Notes: a model not told the origin generated them from the sequence alone. DNA of 22,535 nucleotides from Pseudomonadota bacterium (GCA_023411035.1 JAEYPE010000079.1:1-22535), one strand, 5' to 3'; shown: positions 13,228-20,689, counted from the first letter of the stretch. Translations and numbers: made by a program.

Positions 13228-14949
13228 ATGCCGGCGCCCCCCTCCCTTCCCGAAACCCTTCCCGAAGCCGTCCGCCTGCACCAGTCCGGTCGCCTGGACG
13301 AGGCGGCGGCGCTCTATGCCCGCATCCTGGAGGCGGTGCCGCTGCATCCCGACGCGCTGCATCTGCTGGGGGTGGTGCGCGCCCAGACCGGGCGTCCGGG
13401 GGAGGCGGTCGCGCTGGTCGCGCAGGCGGTGGCTCTGAATCCGGCCTCTGTCGCCTACCGGACAAACCTGACAAAGGCGGCCCGCGGCGACGAGGGTGCC
13501 GTCGGTCCGGCCCTGCTGCGGGCGGGGGACGGCCTGTTCGACCGTGGACGGCCCGACGCGGCGGCGGTCTGCTACAGGGCCGCAGCGGCCCATCGCCCGG
13601 ACGATCCCGTGGCTTGGGGGAACCTTGCCCAGGCGTTGCGCAACGCGGGCCGCGCGGCGGAGGCGCTGGTTCCCATGGGCCGGGCGAGCCGCCTGGACCC
13701 GGACGACCGGCAGGTCGCGGCCCTGCTCGGCGGGCTGCATTTCGCCCTCGGCGATCTGCCGGCGGCGGAGGCGGTCTACCGGGCGCTGGTGGCCAGCCGC
13801 CCCGACGATCCCGCCTCCCGGCTCGGGCAGGCCGACGTGGTGAAATGCGCGGGCCGCTTCGAGGAGGCGATGGCGCTGTACCGGCGGACGCTGGCGTTGG
13901 AGCCCGCGAGCGCGACGGCTTTCTTCAATCTTGGCGTCACCGCCAGCGACCTCGCCCTGGGAAGGGCGGCGATCGAGAATTTCGGGCGCGCCGCGATGCT
14001 GGCGCCCGATCATGTCGATGCGCGTTTCAACCTGGGCTGCCAGATGCTCGCCGCCGGAAACTGGGAACATGGCTGGCGATTGTTCGAATGGCGGCTCCGG
14101 CGCGGCGTTCCCGTTCCCGACCGCGGGGAGGCCCGTTGGACCGGGGAGCCGCTGGAAGGGCGGAGCATACGGCTCTACGCGGAGCAGGGGCATGGCGACG
14201 GCATCCAGTTCATCCGCTACGCGCCGCTGGTCGCCGCGCGCGGCGGGCGGGTGCTGGTGGAGTGCCCGGCGCCGCTGGTGACGCTGTTCGAAACGGTGGA
14301 TGGGGTGCACAGCGTCCATCCGCTGGGCGAGGCGCCGGACGCCGACTTCCAGTGCCCGCTGATGAGCCTTCCGCACGTCTTCGGCACCCGGCTTGAGGCC
14401 CTTCCGGCGCGCGTGCCCTATGTGAAGGCCGATCCCGCGCGGGTGGCGCACTGGAGGGCGCGGATGGGCGGCGGGCCGGAGCTTCGGGTCGGGCTGGTCT
14501 GGGCGGGCAATGCCCAGTTCCGCGGGGATCACCTGCGCTCGCCCGGTCTGGCCGTTCTGCGCCCGCTGCTGGACGTGCCGGGGGTGCGCTTCTTCGGGCT
14601 TCAGGTGGGGGAGGGGCGGGCCGACCTCGACCGCGTTCCGGTCCCGGACGGGCTGTGCGATCTGGGCGGCGAGGTGACGGACTTCGCGGACACCGCCGCC
14701 GTCATGGCGAATCTCGATCTGGTGATCGCATCCTGCACCGGATCGGCCCATCTGGCCGGTGCGCTGGGTGTGCCGGTGTGGGTGCTGCTGGCCTACGCGC
14801 CGGATTGGCGCTGGATGCACGGGCGGGAGGACAGTCCCTGGTATCCCACCGCCCGGCTGTTCCGCCAGCGACGCTACGGCGATTGGGCGGAGGTGGCCGC
14901 GCGTGCCGCCGCCGCGCTGGCGGAAGAGGCGGCGGCGCGGTCCCGCTGA
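13228..14949 (+). CDS. TPR protein with C-terminal glycosyltransferase-like domain
   Basis: A 573-residue protein with two parts. Residues about 5-275 are TPR helical repeats, with repeating A/G-rich pairs such as GRLDEAAALYARILEAVPLHPDALHLLG, ending at DHVDARFNLGCQMLAAGNW. Residues about 275-560 resemble the glycosyltransferase-like region found in many alphaproteobacterial TPR proteins (GHGDGIQFIRYAPLVAARGG, RVGLVWAGNAQFRGD, SCTGSAHLAGALGVPVWVLL). There is no signal peptide or membrane segment. The gene is on the opposite strand to its nif neighbours, starts 230 bp from fixA around the shared UAS, and ends 16 bp from the nifW stop. The ATG at 13228 has no good Shine-Dalgarno. The substrate, and any role in nitrogen fixation, are not known from sequence. 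Confidence 0.82.
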   Translation: MPAPPSLPETLPEAVRLHQSGRLDEAAALYARILEAVPLHPDALHLLGVVRAQTGRPGEAVALVAQAVALNPASVAYRTNLTKAARGDEGAVGPALLRAGDGLFDRGRPDAAAVCYRAAAAHRPDDPVAWGNLAQALRNAGRAAEALVPMGRASRLDPDDRQVAALLGGLHFALGDLPAAEAVYRALVASRPDDPASRLGQADVVKCAGRFEEAMALYRRTLALEPASATAFFNLGVTASDLALGRAAIENFGRAAMLAPDHVDARFNLGCQMLAAGNWEHGWRLFEWRLRRGVPVPDRGEARWTGEPLEGRSIRLYAEQGHGDGIQFIRYAPLVAARGGRVLVECPAPLVTLFETVDGVHSVHPLGEAPDADFQCPLMSLPHVFGTRLEALPARVPYVKADPARVAHWRARMGGGPELRVGLVWAGNAQFRGDHLRSPGLAVLRPLLDVPGVRFFGLQVGEGRADLDRVPVPDGLCDLGGEVTDFADTAAVMANLDLVIASCTGSAHLAGALGVPVWVLLAYAPDWRWMHGREDSPWYPTARLFRQRRYGDWAEVAARAAAALAEEAAARSR

Positions 14950-14965
14950 CCCCCTTTCCGGTCGC

Positions 14966-15289
14966 TCAGCCCGGCAGCAGGGCGTCCAGCGGGACGAAGC
15001 GGTCGGCCATCCTGCGCGCCTCTTCCTTGTGGACTTTGAAGGTCTTCTCCGCGATGGCGTTGGACACCACGAAATCCTGGTAGGCGCGCTCCAGATGGAC
15101 GTGGTAGCGGGCGGCCATGCCCTCGTCGTCGAGCGCGTCCAGCCCGGTGTCGGCGGACAGATAGTCGTGGAAGCGTTGCAGGATGTGCAGCCGGTTCACG
15201 TTCACCACGCGCTGCTCGTAGGTGACGCCGAGGAAGCGCAGGAAATCCTCCGCGGTTTCGAGATCCTCCAGATCGTCCTTGAAGCTCAT
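14966..15289 (-). CDS. nifW: NifW, nitrogenase-stabilising/protective protein
   Basis: NifW is associated with maturation or oxygen protection of the MoFe protein (NifDK). The 107-residue protein starts MSFKDDLEDLETAEDFLRFL and continues with GVTYEQRVVNVNRLHILQRF, then YLSADTG, YHVHLERAYQDFVVSNAIAE and KTFKVHK, which is the NifW family pattern. I chose ATG 15289, with AAAGGA 10 nt ahead. The frame extends far upstream, but only as antisense shadow of nifV. It follows nifV after 59 bp, and is the last gene of the nifIscA-U-S-V-W unit, ending tail-to-tail with the TPR gene. Confidence 0.95.
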   Translation of the reverse strand: MSFKDDLEDLETAEDFLRFLGVTYEQRVVNVNRLHILQRFHDYLSADTGLDALDDEGMAARYHVHLERAYQDFVVSNAIAEKTFKVHKEEARRMADRFVPLDALLPG

Positions 15290-15348
15290 GGCGGGGTCCT
15301 TTCCCTTGGGATGCGGTGTTCGGTCGGATCGGCGGGCGGGCATCCGGT

Positions 15349-16491
15349 TCAGGGGACGCAACACCAGCGCAGGGCGTCCTCGTGGAAGGCGACCAGTTCC
15401 TCCGCCGTCGGCGCCCGCTTGGCGCGGGTGGCGAGCGCGCGCACCCGCGGCAGCACCGCCTGGGCGGTGGCGTCGTCGCAGGCGATGCCGAGCCGCCCGT
15501 AGGCCATCTTCACCGCCGCCGTGCCGGAATGCTTGCCCAGCACGATGCGGTGTTCGCGCCCCACCTCGGCGGGGTCGAAATTCTGGTAGGTGGCGCGGTC
15601 GCGCAGCAGCCCGTCGACATGGATACCGGCCTCGTGCGTGAAGACCGCGTCGCCGACGATGGACTTGTTGACCGCCACGGGCCGGTTGGAGGCGCGCTCC
15701 ACGAGGTCGGAAATCGCCCCCAGCGCGCGGGTGTCCACCCCGGTGTCCAGCCCGTACAGCACCTTCAGCGACACCACCACCTCCTCCAGCGGGGCGTTGC
15801 CGGCGCGCTCGCCCAGGCCGTTGACGGTGGTGTTGACGTGGGTCGCCCCGCCCAGCACCGCGGCCAGCGAGTTGGCGTTGGCGAGGCCGAGATCGTCGTG
15901 GGAATGGATCTCGATCTCCAGGTCGGTGGCCCGGCGCAGCCGTTCGATGCAGGCGCGCGTCTGGAAGGGATCGAGCACGCCCAGCGTGTCGGCGAAGCGG
16001 AAACGGCGGGCGCCGGCCTCCTGCGCCACCGTCGCGGCGGCGATCAGGAAATCCATGTCGGCGCGCGAGGAGTCCTCGCCGCCCAGGCTGACCTCCAGCC
16101 CGTGGTCGCGGGCCGTCTTGACCTTGCGTTCGATTTCCGACAAGGCCCAGGCGCGGCTGCGCTTCAGCTTCTTGGTGATGTGGATGTCGGAGACGGGCAT
16201 CGACAGGTTGACGAAGCCGACGTTGCAGTCCAGTGCCGCCTTCAGGTCGGTGTCGTGCATGCGGCACCAGACCATCAGCCGGGCCTTCAGCCCCAGCGAG
16301 GCCACGGCGCGGATGCCCTCGCGCTCCTCCGGACCCATGGCGGGGATGCCGATCTCGAGTTCCGGCACGCCAGCCCCGTCGAGCGCGCGGGCGATGGCGA
16401 TCTTCTCGTCGAGTGTGAAGGCCACGCCCGCCGTCTGCTCCCCGTCGCGCAGCGTCGTGTCGTTGATGATGGTGGAACCGGCCTTCGGCAT
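15349..16491 (-). CDS. nifV: NifV, homocitrate synthase
   Basis: NifV condenses acetyl-CoA and 2-oxoglutarate to (R)-homocitrate, the organic ligand of FeMo-co. It has 380 residues, the usual length, with the DRE-TIM metallolyase fold. Metal and catalytic motif: INDTTLRDGEQTAGVAF (DTTLRDGEQ at 10-18). HSHDDLGLANANS, VNTTVNGLGERAGNAPLEE, VFTHEAGIHVDG and LGKHSGTAAV complete the signature. The related alternatives are isopropylmalate synthase and citramalate synthase. The nif context and the lack of a regulatory C-terminal domain favour NifV. TGAGGA precedes the ATG. It lies 220 bp after nifS, across a dispersed-type inverted repeat; no promoter is visible in that gap. Confidence 0.96.
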   Translation of the reverse strand: MPKAGSTIINDTTLRDGEQTAGVAFTLDEKIAIARALDGAGVPELEIGIPAMGPEEREGIRAVASLGLKARLMVWCRMHDTDLKAALDCNVGFVNLSMPVSDIHITKKLKRSRAWALSEIERKVKTARDHGLEVSLGGEDSSRADMDFLIAAATVAQEAGARRFRFADTLGVLDPFQTRACIERLRRATDLEIEIHSHDDLGLANANSLAAVLGGATHVNTTVNGLGERAGNAPLEEVVVSLKVLYGLDTGVDTRALGAISDLVERASNRPVAVNKSIVGDAVFTHEAGIHVDGLLRDRATYQNFDPAEVGREHRIVLGKHSGTAAVKMAYGRLGIACDDATAQAVLPRVRALATRAKRAPTAEELVAFHEDALRWCCVP

Positions 16492-16532
16492 TCGGTCACA
16501 TCCTCAATTGAAGCTCAATCCGCGGTGGAGTC

Positions 16533-16605
16533 TTGCCCCCTCCCTGACCCTCCCCCGCTTCGCAGGGGAGGGAGGGGACCCACGAAGTGGGGAGGGTGGG
16601 GGCAA
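16533..16605. repeat. GC-rich inverted repeat (REP-like) between nifS and nifV
   Basis: A 73-bp element bounded by TTGCCCCC and GGGGGCAA. Inside it, CCCTCCCC (16548-16555) is complementary to GGGGAGGG at both 16565-16572 and 16589-16596, and GCTTCG pairs with CGAAGT. It looks like the short dispersed intergenic palindromes common in alphaproteobacterial genomes. The transcript would form a strong hairpin inside the nifUSVW unit. The rest of the 16492-16711 gap shows no gene or sigma-54 promoter. Confidence 0.75.
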
Positions 16606-16711
16606 CGGGAACAAGTGGTGTGTCGCAGACCGGACCGGGGAACCGCGTCCCGGCGGGTGTCGTCGGGCGGGTTGCCGGGGCGCGGGCCCGGCCCGGCCTG
16701 CGATCTCGGTG

Positions 16712-17917
16712 TTACGAGTAGACGGGTGCGAACTCCTTCGGGGCGCCCGCCTGCGACCAGTAGGGCGACAGCGAGCGCAGCTTCGCGATGATGCCGGGGA
16801 CCACCGCGATCACCCGGTCGATCTCCTCCTCCGTCGTTTCGCGCGACAGGGAGAAGCGGGTGGCGCCGTGGGCGGCGGTGTAGGGCACGCCCATGGCCCG
16901 CATCACATGGCTCGGCTCCAGCGACCCGGAGGTGCAGGCCGACCCCGACGAAGCGGCGATGCCCGCCTCGTTCAGCAGAAGGAGGATCGCCTCGCCCTCG
17001 ATGTATTCGAAGGCGACGTTGCAGGTGTTGGGCAGGCGGTTGGCCGGGTTGCCGGTGACGAAGCAGTTCGGGACGGCGGCCAGGATGGCCTGCTCCAGCT
17101 TGTCGCGCAGCGCCTTCACCCGCGTGTTCTCGTCGGTCATGTGCAGCAGGGCGAGCTGCGCCGCCGCTCCCAGCCCGACGATGCCCGGCGCGTTCTCCGT
17201 GCCGGCGCGGCGCGAGCGCTCCTGGTGGCCGCCGCGCAGCATCGGGCGGTAGCGCAGACCGCGCTTGACGTAGAGCGCGCCGATGCCCTTGGGCGCGTGC
17301 AGCTTGTGGCCGGACAGCGACAGCATGTCGATGGCGCTGTCGGCGAGCTTCATCGGGATCTTGCCGACCGCCTGAACCGCGTCGGTGTGGAACACCGCGC
17401 CCACGGCCTTGGCGAGCCGGGCCAGCTCCTCGATCGGGAAGATCGTCCCGGTCTCGTTGTTCGCCCACATGATCGACACGATGGCGATGTCCGGCGACAG
17501 GGCCGCCTTGTAGGCGTCCAAGTCCAGGTTGCCCTTGCCGTCCACGCCGATGCGGTGGACGGTGTAGCCGCGCTTCTTCTCCAGATACTCGCACAGGGCC
17601 AGGATCGCGGGATGCTCGACCACGCTGGTCACGATGCCGCGCTTCTTCGGATAGGCTTCCAGCGCCGACAGGATGGCGGTGTTGTCGCTTTCCGTGCCGC
17701 CGGAGGTGAAGACGATCTCGCTGTCATGGGCGGCGCCCAGAAGCGCCTGAACCTGCTTGCGCGCCCATTCGATCTTGCCGCCCACCGCGGCGCCGAAGCC
17801 GTGCATGGAGGAAGGGTTGCCGAACTGCTCGGTGAACAGGGGCAGCATCTCCGCCAGCACGTCCGGATCGACGCGGGTGGTGGCGTTGTTGTCGAGGTAA
17901 ATGCCTTGCTGGGTCAT
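16712..17917 (-). CDS. nifS: NifS, cysteine desulfurase
   Basis: A PLP-dependent cysteine desulfurase that gives sulfur to NifU for nitrogenase Fe-S cluster assembly. It has 401 residues. N-terminus MTQQGIYLDNNATTRVDPDV, then GNPSSMHGFG, IVFTSGGTESDNTAI and VEHPAIL. The PLP-binding lysine is Lys205 in LSLSGHKLHAPKGIGALYV. The persulfide-carrying Cys328 sits in SSGSACTSGSLEPSHVM, a NifS-type (class I) loop. C-terminal FSLSRETTEEEID is typical. It follows nifU after a 4-nt gap, so the two are tightly coupled. NifS rather than IscS is supported by sequence and by position. Confidence 0.97.
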   Translation of the reverse strand: MTQQGIYLDNNATTRVDPDVLAEMLPLFTEQFGNPSSMHGFGAAVGGKIEWARKQVQALLGAAHDSEIVFTSGGTESDNTAILSALEAYPKKRGIVTSVVEHPAILALCEYLEKKRGYTVHRIGVDGKGNLDLDAYKAALSPDIAIVSIMWANNETGTIFPIEELARLAKAVGAVFHTDAVQAVGKIPMKLADSAIDMLSLSGHKLHAPKGIGALYVKRGLRYRPMLRGGHQERSRRAGTENAPGIVGLGAAAQLALLHMTDENTRVKALRDKLEQAILAAVPNCFVTGNPANRLPNTCNVAFEYIEGEAILLLLNEAGIAASSGSACTSGSLEPSHVMRAMGVPYTAAHGATRFSLSRETTEEEIDRVIAVVPGIIAKLRSLSPYWSQAGAPKEFAPVYS

Positions 17918-17921
17918 GGGC

Positions 17922-18860
17922 TCAGGCTCCCACCGGCATGAGGGAGGCGGGCTTGACGCGGACGAACTCGCCCAGCGCCTCGACTAGCTTGGCCTGCACG
18001 CCCATCATGGTGCCGGCGGACTGCGAACAGCCGGAGCAGGCGCCGGACAGGCGGACGTAGATGTCCTTGCCGTCGATGTCCACCAGCTCCACGTCGCCGC
18101 CGTCGCGCTGGATCTGCGGGCGCAGCTCCTCGATGGCGAACATGATCTTCTGCATGCGCTGCACGTTGGTCAATTTAGGGGCGGTGAGTTTCGCCGGAGC
18201 GGCAGGCGCCTCGGCCTTCGGGGCCAGCGGCTTGATGGCGTCCAGCCCGACCGTGCCGGGGGCGTGCGCCTTGGGCGGGGCCAGCGCGCCGGTCTTGGCG
18301 AGCACGGCCTCCAGAACCTCCTCGATCTTCTCGTGGCAGGTCTGGCAGGAGCCGCCGGCCTTGGTGTAGTGGGTGACCTCCTCCAGCGTGGTCAGGCTGT
18401 TGACGGTCACCGCGCGCTCGATCATCGCCGCGTCGATGCCGAAGCACTTGCAGACCAGTTCGCCTTCCTCGTGGTCGTCCACCCACTCCTCGCCCTTGAA
18501 ATCGGCGATGGCGGCGCGGAGCGCCTCGGCGCCCATGACCGAACAGTGCATCTTCTCCGGCGGCAGGCCGCCCAGATACTCGGCGATGTCGCGGTTGGTG
18601 ACGGCCAGGGCCTCGTCCACCGTCTTGCCGATGATCATCTCCGTCAGCGCCGACGAGGACGCGATGGCCGAGCCGCAGCCGAAGGTCTGGAACTTCGCGT
18701 CCTCGATGACCTGGCTGTCGGGATTGACCTTCATCATCAGCTTCAGGGCGTCGCCGCAGGTGATCGACCCGACCTCGCCCACGGCGTTCGCCTCATCCAG
18801 CGCGCCGGCGTTCTTCGGGTTGAAGAAGTGTTCCTTGACCTTGTCGGTGTAGTTCCACAT
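17922..18860 (-). CDS. nifU: NifU, Fe-S cluster scaffold
   Basis: The modular scaffold on which NifS sulfur and iron form clusters for nitrogenase. It has 312 residues. The N-terminal IscU-like domain has Cys35, Cys62 and Cys106 (SITCGDALKL, TFGCGSAIASSS, KMHCSVMG). The central 2Fe-2S domain has Cys137, Cys139, Cys172 and Cys175 (VCKCFG, GGSCQTCHEKIEE). A Pro/Ala/Lys linker (about 190-228) precedes the C-terminal Nfu domain with Cys275 and Cys278 (SGACSGCSQSAGTMMGVQ). All nine expected cysteines are present. I chose ATG 18860 because the NifU sequence MWNYTDKVKEHFFNPKNAG begins there, although the frame is open upstream. It lies 62 bp after nifIscA. Confidence 0.98.
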   Translation of the reverse strand: MWNYTDKVKEHFFNPKNAGALDEANAVGEVGSITCGDALKLMMKVNPDSQVIEDAKFQTFGCGSAIASSSALTEMIIGKTVDEALAVTNRDIAEYLGGLPPEKMHCSVMGAEALRAAIADFKGEEWVDDHEEGELVCKCFGIDAAMIERAVTVNSLTTLEEVTHYTKAGGSCQTCHEKIEEVLEAVLAKTGALAPPKAHAPGTVGLDAIKPLAPKAEAPAAPAKLTAPKLTNVQRMQKIMFAIEELRPQIQRDGGDVELVDIDGKDIYVRLSGACSGCSQSAGTMMGVQAKLVEALGEFVRVKPASLMPVGA

Positions 18861-18922
18861 TACGCCTTGCCTTTCCCGCGTGACCGGCCCCAAGTGACCG
18901 GGTTGGGAGGGAGTGTTCGGAG

Positions 18923-19303
18923 TTAGTGAGCGGTGCCGCAGCCGCCAGCCGACGGCGCGGAGGAGCAGCTTCCCCCCGGCCCCGCCGAGAAGGACTTGCC
19001 GCAGCCGCAGGTGCTCGCCGCGTTGGGGTTGTCGAACTTGAAGCCCGCGCCCTCGACCCCTTCGACGAAATCGACGACTACGCCGGTCAGGAAGGGCTGG
19101 CTGGTCGGATCGACGAAGATCGTCACCGGGCCGAAGGTCAGCACGGCGTCCTCGTCGCCCGCCTCGGCCTCCAGCCCCATCTGGTACTTCATTCCGGCGC
19201 AGCCGCCGTCGGCCACCGCGATGCGCAGGCCGGCCGCAGCGCCGCCGGACTTCGCCAGCACGCGCTCCAGGGTGTTCACCGCCGCATCCGTCAGGGTCAC
19301 CAT
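18923..19303 (-). CDS. NifIscA (HesB-like) A-type Fe-S carrier
   Basis: An A-type Fe-S carrier of the HesB/IscA family located directly ahead of nifU, as in many diazotrophs. It has 126 residues from ATG 19303. The three conserved cysteines are Cys35 (VADGGCAGMKYQM), Cys99 and Cys101 (FDNPNAASTCGCGKSF). The 25-residue tail after CGCG is Gly/Ser-rich with two further cysteines (Cys113, Cys122), longer than plain IscA. GGAGG lies 8 nt before ATG 19303; a TTG at 19318 in the same frame is less likely. It is the first gene after the sigma-54 promoter at 19360-19375. No single gene symbol is used consistently for it. Confidence 0.93.
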   Translation of the reverse strand: MVTLTDAAVNTLERVLAKSGGAAAGLRIAVADGGCAGMKYQMGLEAEAGDEDAVLTFGPVTIFVDPTSQPFLTGVVVDFVEGVEGAGFKFDNPNAASTCGCGKSFSAGPGGSCSSAPSAGGCGTAH

Positions 19304-19359
19304 GTCTGCCGCCTCCAAATGCTCCGTCGGGCATGCCGACCGATCCTGGTCATGAGAAA

Positions 19360-19375
19360 AGCAAACGGTGTGCCA
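19360..19375 (-). promoter_or_regulatory. Sigma-54 -24/-12 promoter of nifIscA-nifUSVW
   Basis: The minus strand reads TGGCAC-ACCGT-TTGCT, a full match to the RpoN consensus. The predicted start near 19349 gives a leader of about 46 nt to ATG 19303, almost the same as at fixA. Confidence 0.93.
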
Positions 19376-19380
19376 AATTG

Positions 19381-19393
19381 TAAATTATTGATT
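19381..19393 (-). promoter_or_regulatory. IHF consensus site of the nifIscA promoter
   Basis: The minus strand reads AATCAATAATTTA, which fits WATCAANNNNTTR at every position. It starts 6 bp above the -24 element, between promoter and UAS, and forms part of the 23-bp block (19380-19402) shared with the fixA promoter. Confidence 0.7.
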
Positions 19394-19429
19394 TTGAACG
19401 ATTGTCAGGTCTGTGGGGCTGGCGCGTTC

Positions 19430-19469
19430 CCGACAATTGTCGGATCGGACCCATGTCGGGTTTGCGACA
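19430..19469. promoter_or_regulatory. NifA UAS and adjacent palindrome upstream of nifIscA
   Basis: TGT-CGGGTTTGCG-ACA at 19454-19469 is an exact TGT-N10-ACA NifA site, centred about 113 bp above the predicted transcript start. At 19430-19443 there is a perfect 14-bp palindrome, CCGACAATTGTCGG, built of the same CGACA/TGTCG half-sites in the opposite arrangement. The UAS also lies 99 bp ahead of the divergent 165-residue gene. Confidence 0.85.
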
Positions 19470-19567
19470 CCTGCGACGAAAAGACGCACAATTTAAGTAG
19501 GGACTTTCCCGAAATCCGCGGGCGGCCCATACAGAACTGGCCCACACAGGAACAGAGGGGGCGGGCG

Positions 19568-20065
19568 ATGGACCGGCCGGTCGAACTGCGGATGTCCAAC
19601 GGGCGCATGGCCTTCGGCGACGTGCCCGAACACATCGACGAAAAATTGCAGGCGGCGGTGAAGGCCCGCCCCGACCCCGCGGCCTGCGAGGCCCTGCTGT
19701 GGGAAGCGCACCGGATGGGGCCGCGCGTGCTGCCGGTCTTCTACGCGCTGTACAAATTCTACTTCAGCCGCAAGCGCTTCGCGGACGCGGAGCGGGTGGC
19801 GACGATCGGGCTGGACGCGGCGGCGCGCGAGGGCGGCTATGCCGGCGACTGGCGGAGCCTGCGCGCGGACAGCACGGACTGGACGGCGGAAGGGGCGCCG
19901 CGCTTCACCCTGTTCACCATGAAGGCGCTGGCCTTCATCGCCCTGCGCAGCGAGCGGGTGGAGGAGGCGACGGCGATCCTCGCCAAGCTGGCGGAGATCG
20001 ATCCGCAGGACCGGGTTGGTTATGGAGTCATCGCCGCGCTGGCGAAGGGCATCGAGGAGGAGTGA
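19568..20065 (+). CDS. TPR-like helical-repeat protein in nif cluster, function unknown
   Basis: A 165-residue soluble protein, MDRPVELRMSNGRMAFGDVP. The middle and C-terminal parts look like TPR-type helix pairs: EALLWEAHRMGPRVLPVFYALYKFYFSRKRFADAERVATIGL, and later RFTLFTMKALAFIALRSERVEEATAILAKLAEIDP. No catalytic motif, signal peptide or cysteine cluster is visible; the single Cys is at 40. The start ATG 19568 follows a G-rich Shine-Dalgarno-like stretch (GAGGGGGCGGG). The gene diverges from nifIscA and its stop is 4 bp from the nifQ stop. Proteins of this sort occur near nif genes in other alphaproteobacteria as far as I recall, but I know of no assigned role. No plus-strand -24/-12 element is visible. 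Confidence 0.82.
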   Translation: MDRPVELRMSNGRMAFGDVPEHIDEKLQAAVKARPDPAACEALLWEAHRMGPRVLPVFYALYKFYFSRKRFADAERVATIGLDAAAREGGYAGDWRSLRADSTDWTAEGAPRFTLFTMKALAFIALRSERVEEATAILAKLAEIDPQDRVGYGVIAALAKGIEEE

Positions 20066-20069
20066 CCCG

Positions 20070-20660
20070 TCACTCGGTAGCCCCGAAGCAGACCGCCTCC
20101 GCGCCGCAGTCGCGGCAGACCGGGGCGCCGCAGGGGATCAGCCCGTCCCGCGCGCAGAGGAAACGGTACAGAAAGACCTTCCACCGGGTGCCGGTGGCGT
20201 TGAGCAGGGCCAACGCCTCGAAGTGGCGGTTCATCAGCGCCGCGAGGTGGCTCGGTCCGGCCAGCCCCAGGTCCCGCCACAGATCGCCGTCGTCCAGCAT
20301 GGCCCGCGCGATGAGCGCGGCAAGCCATTCCTCCTCCTCGACACCCAGAGAGCGGTGAGCCAGCAGAAGGGCGGCGATGTCGTCCACCTCGCCCTGAAGA
20401 AGCGGGGGCAGAGGGGTGGGGGAGCAATCGGCGACCGGCATGCCCTCGGCCAGGGCGCCGGGAAAGTATTTTTCGAGAAGCTGGGACAGCGCCGGTTCGC
20501 CCAGACCCAGCGCCCCCGGCGCGGCCGGCCAGCGGCGGGCCAGGATGCAGGCGAACAGATGCGCGTTGAAGACGTTGCGGCGTCCCTGGCGGTCGGTCAG
20601 CCAGCGGTACAGCGGCAGGGAGTCGCCCGCCCCCGGCGGGGCGGTGTGCAGGATGCCCAT
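20070..20660 (-). CDS. nifQ: NifQ, molybdenum delivery for FeMo-co
   Basis: NifQ carries a Mo-Fe-S cluster and donates molybdenum to FeMo-co synthesis on NifEN/NifH. It has 196 residues from ATG 20660. The C-terminal signature C177-x4-C182-x2-C185-x5-C191 (CGAPVCRDCGAEAVCFG) matches the NifQ motif exactly. The upstream FNAHLFACILARRW, MNRHFEALALLNATGTRWKVFLYRFLC and EEEEWLAALIARAML segments are also family-like. I chose ATG 20660 because GGAGG (20670-20674) is then 9 nt away; ATG 20669 would abut it. It is the last gene of the nifENX-type unit, 29 bp after the ferredoxin gene. Confidence 0.95.
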   Translation of the reverse strand: MGILHTAPPGAGDSLPLYRWLTDRQGRRNVFNAHLFACILARRWPAAPGALGLGEPALSQLLEKYFPGALAEGMPVADCSPTPLPPLLQGEVDDIAALLLAHRSLGVEEEEWLAALIARAMLDDGDLWRDLGLAGPSHLAALMNRHFEALALLNATGTRWKVFLYRFLCARDGLIPCGAPVCRDCGAEAVCFGATE

Positions 20661-20689
20661 GGCGTCCATCCTCCAGAGGCGGGCGGGCG

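Noticed and set aside
18861..18922. Direct repeat of GGTCAC in the nifIscA-nifU gap as a regulatory site
   Set aside because: Short repeats of this length are expected by chance in GC-rich DNA, and no promoter element accompanies it.
19470..19567. TGGCCC-ACACA-GGAAC near 19540 as a plus-strand sigma-54 promoter for the 165-residue gene
   Set aside because: Only the first part of the -24 element matches; the required GC of the -12 element is missing.
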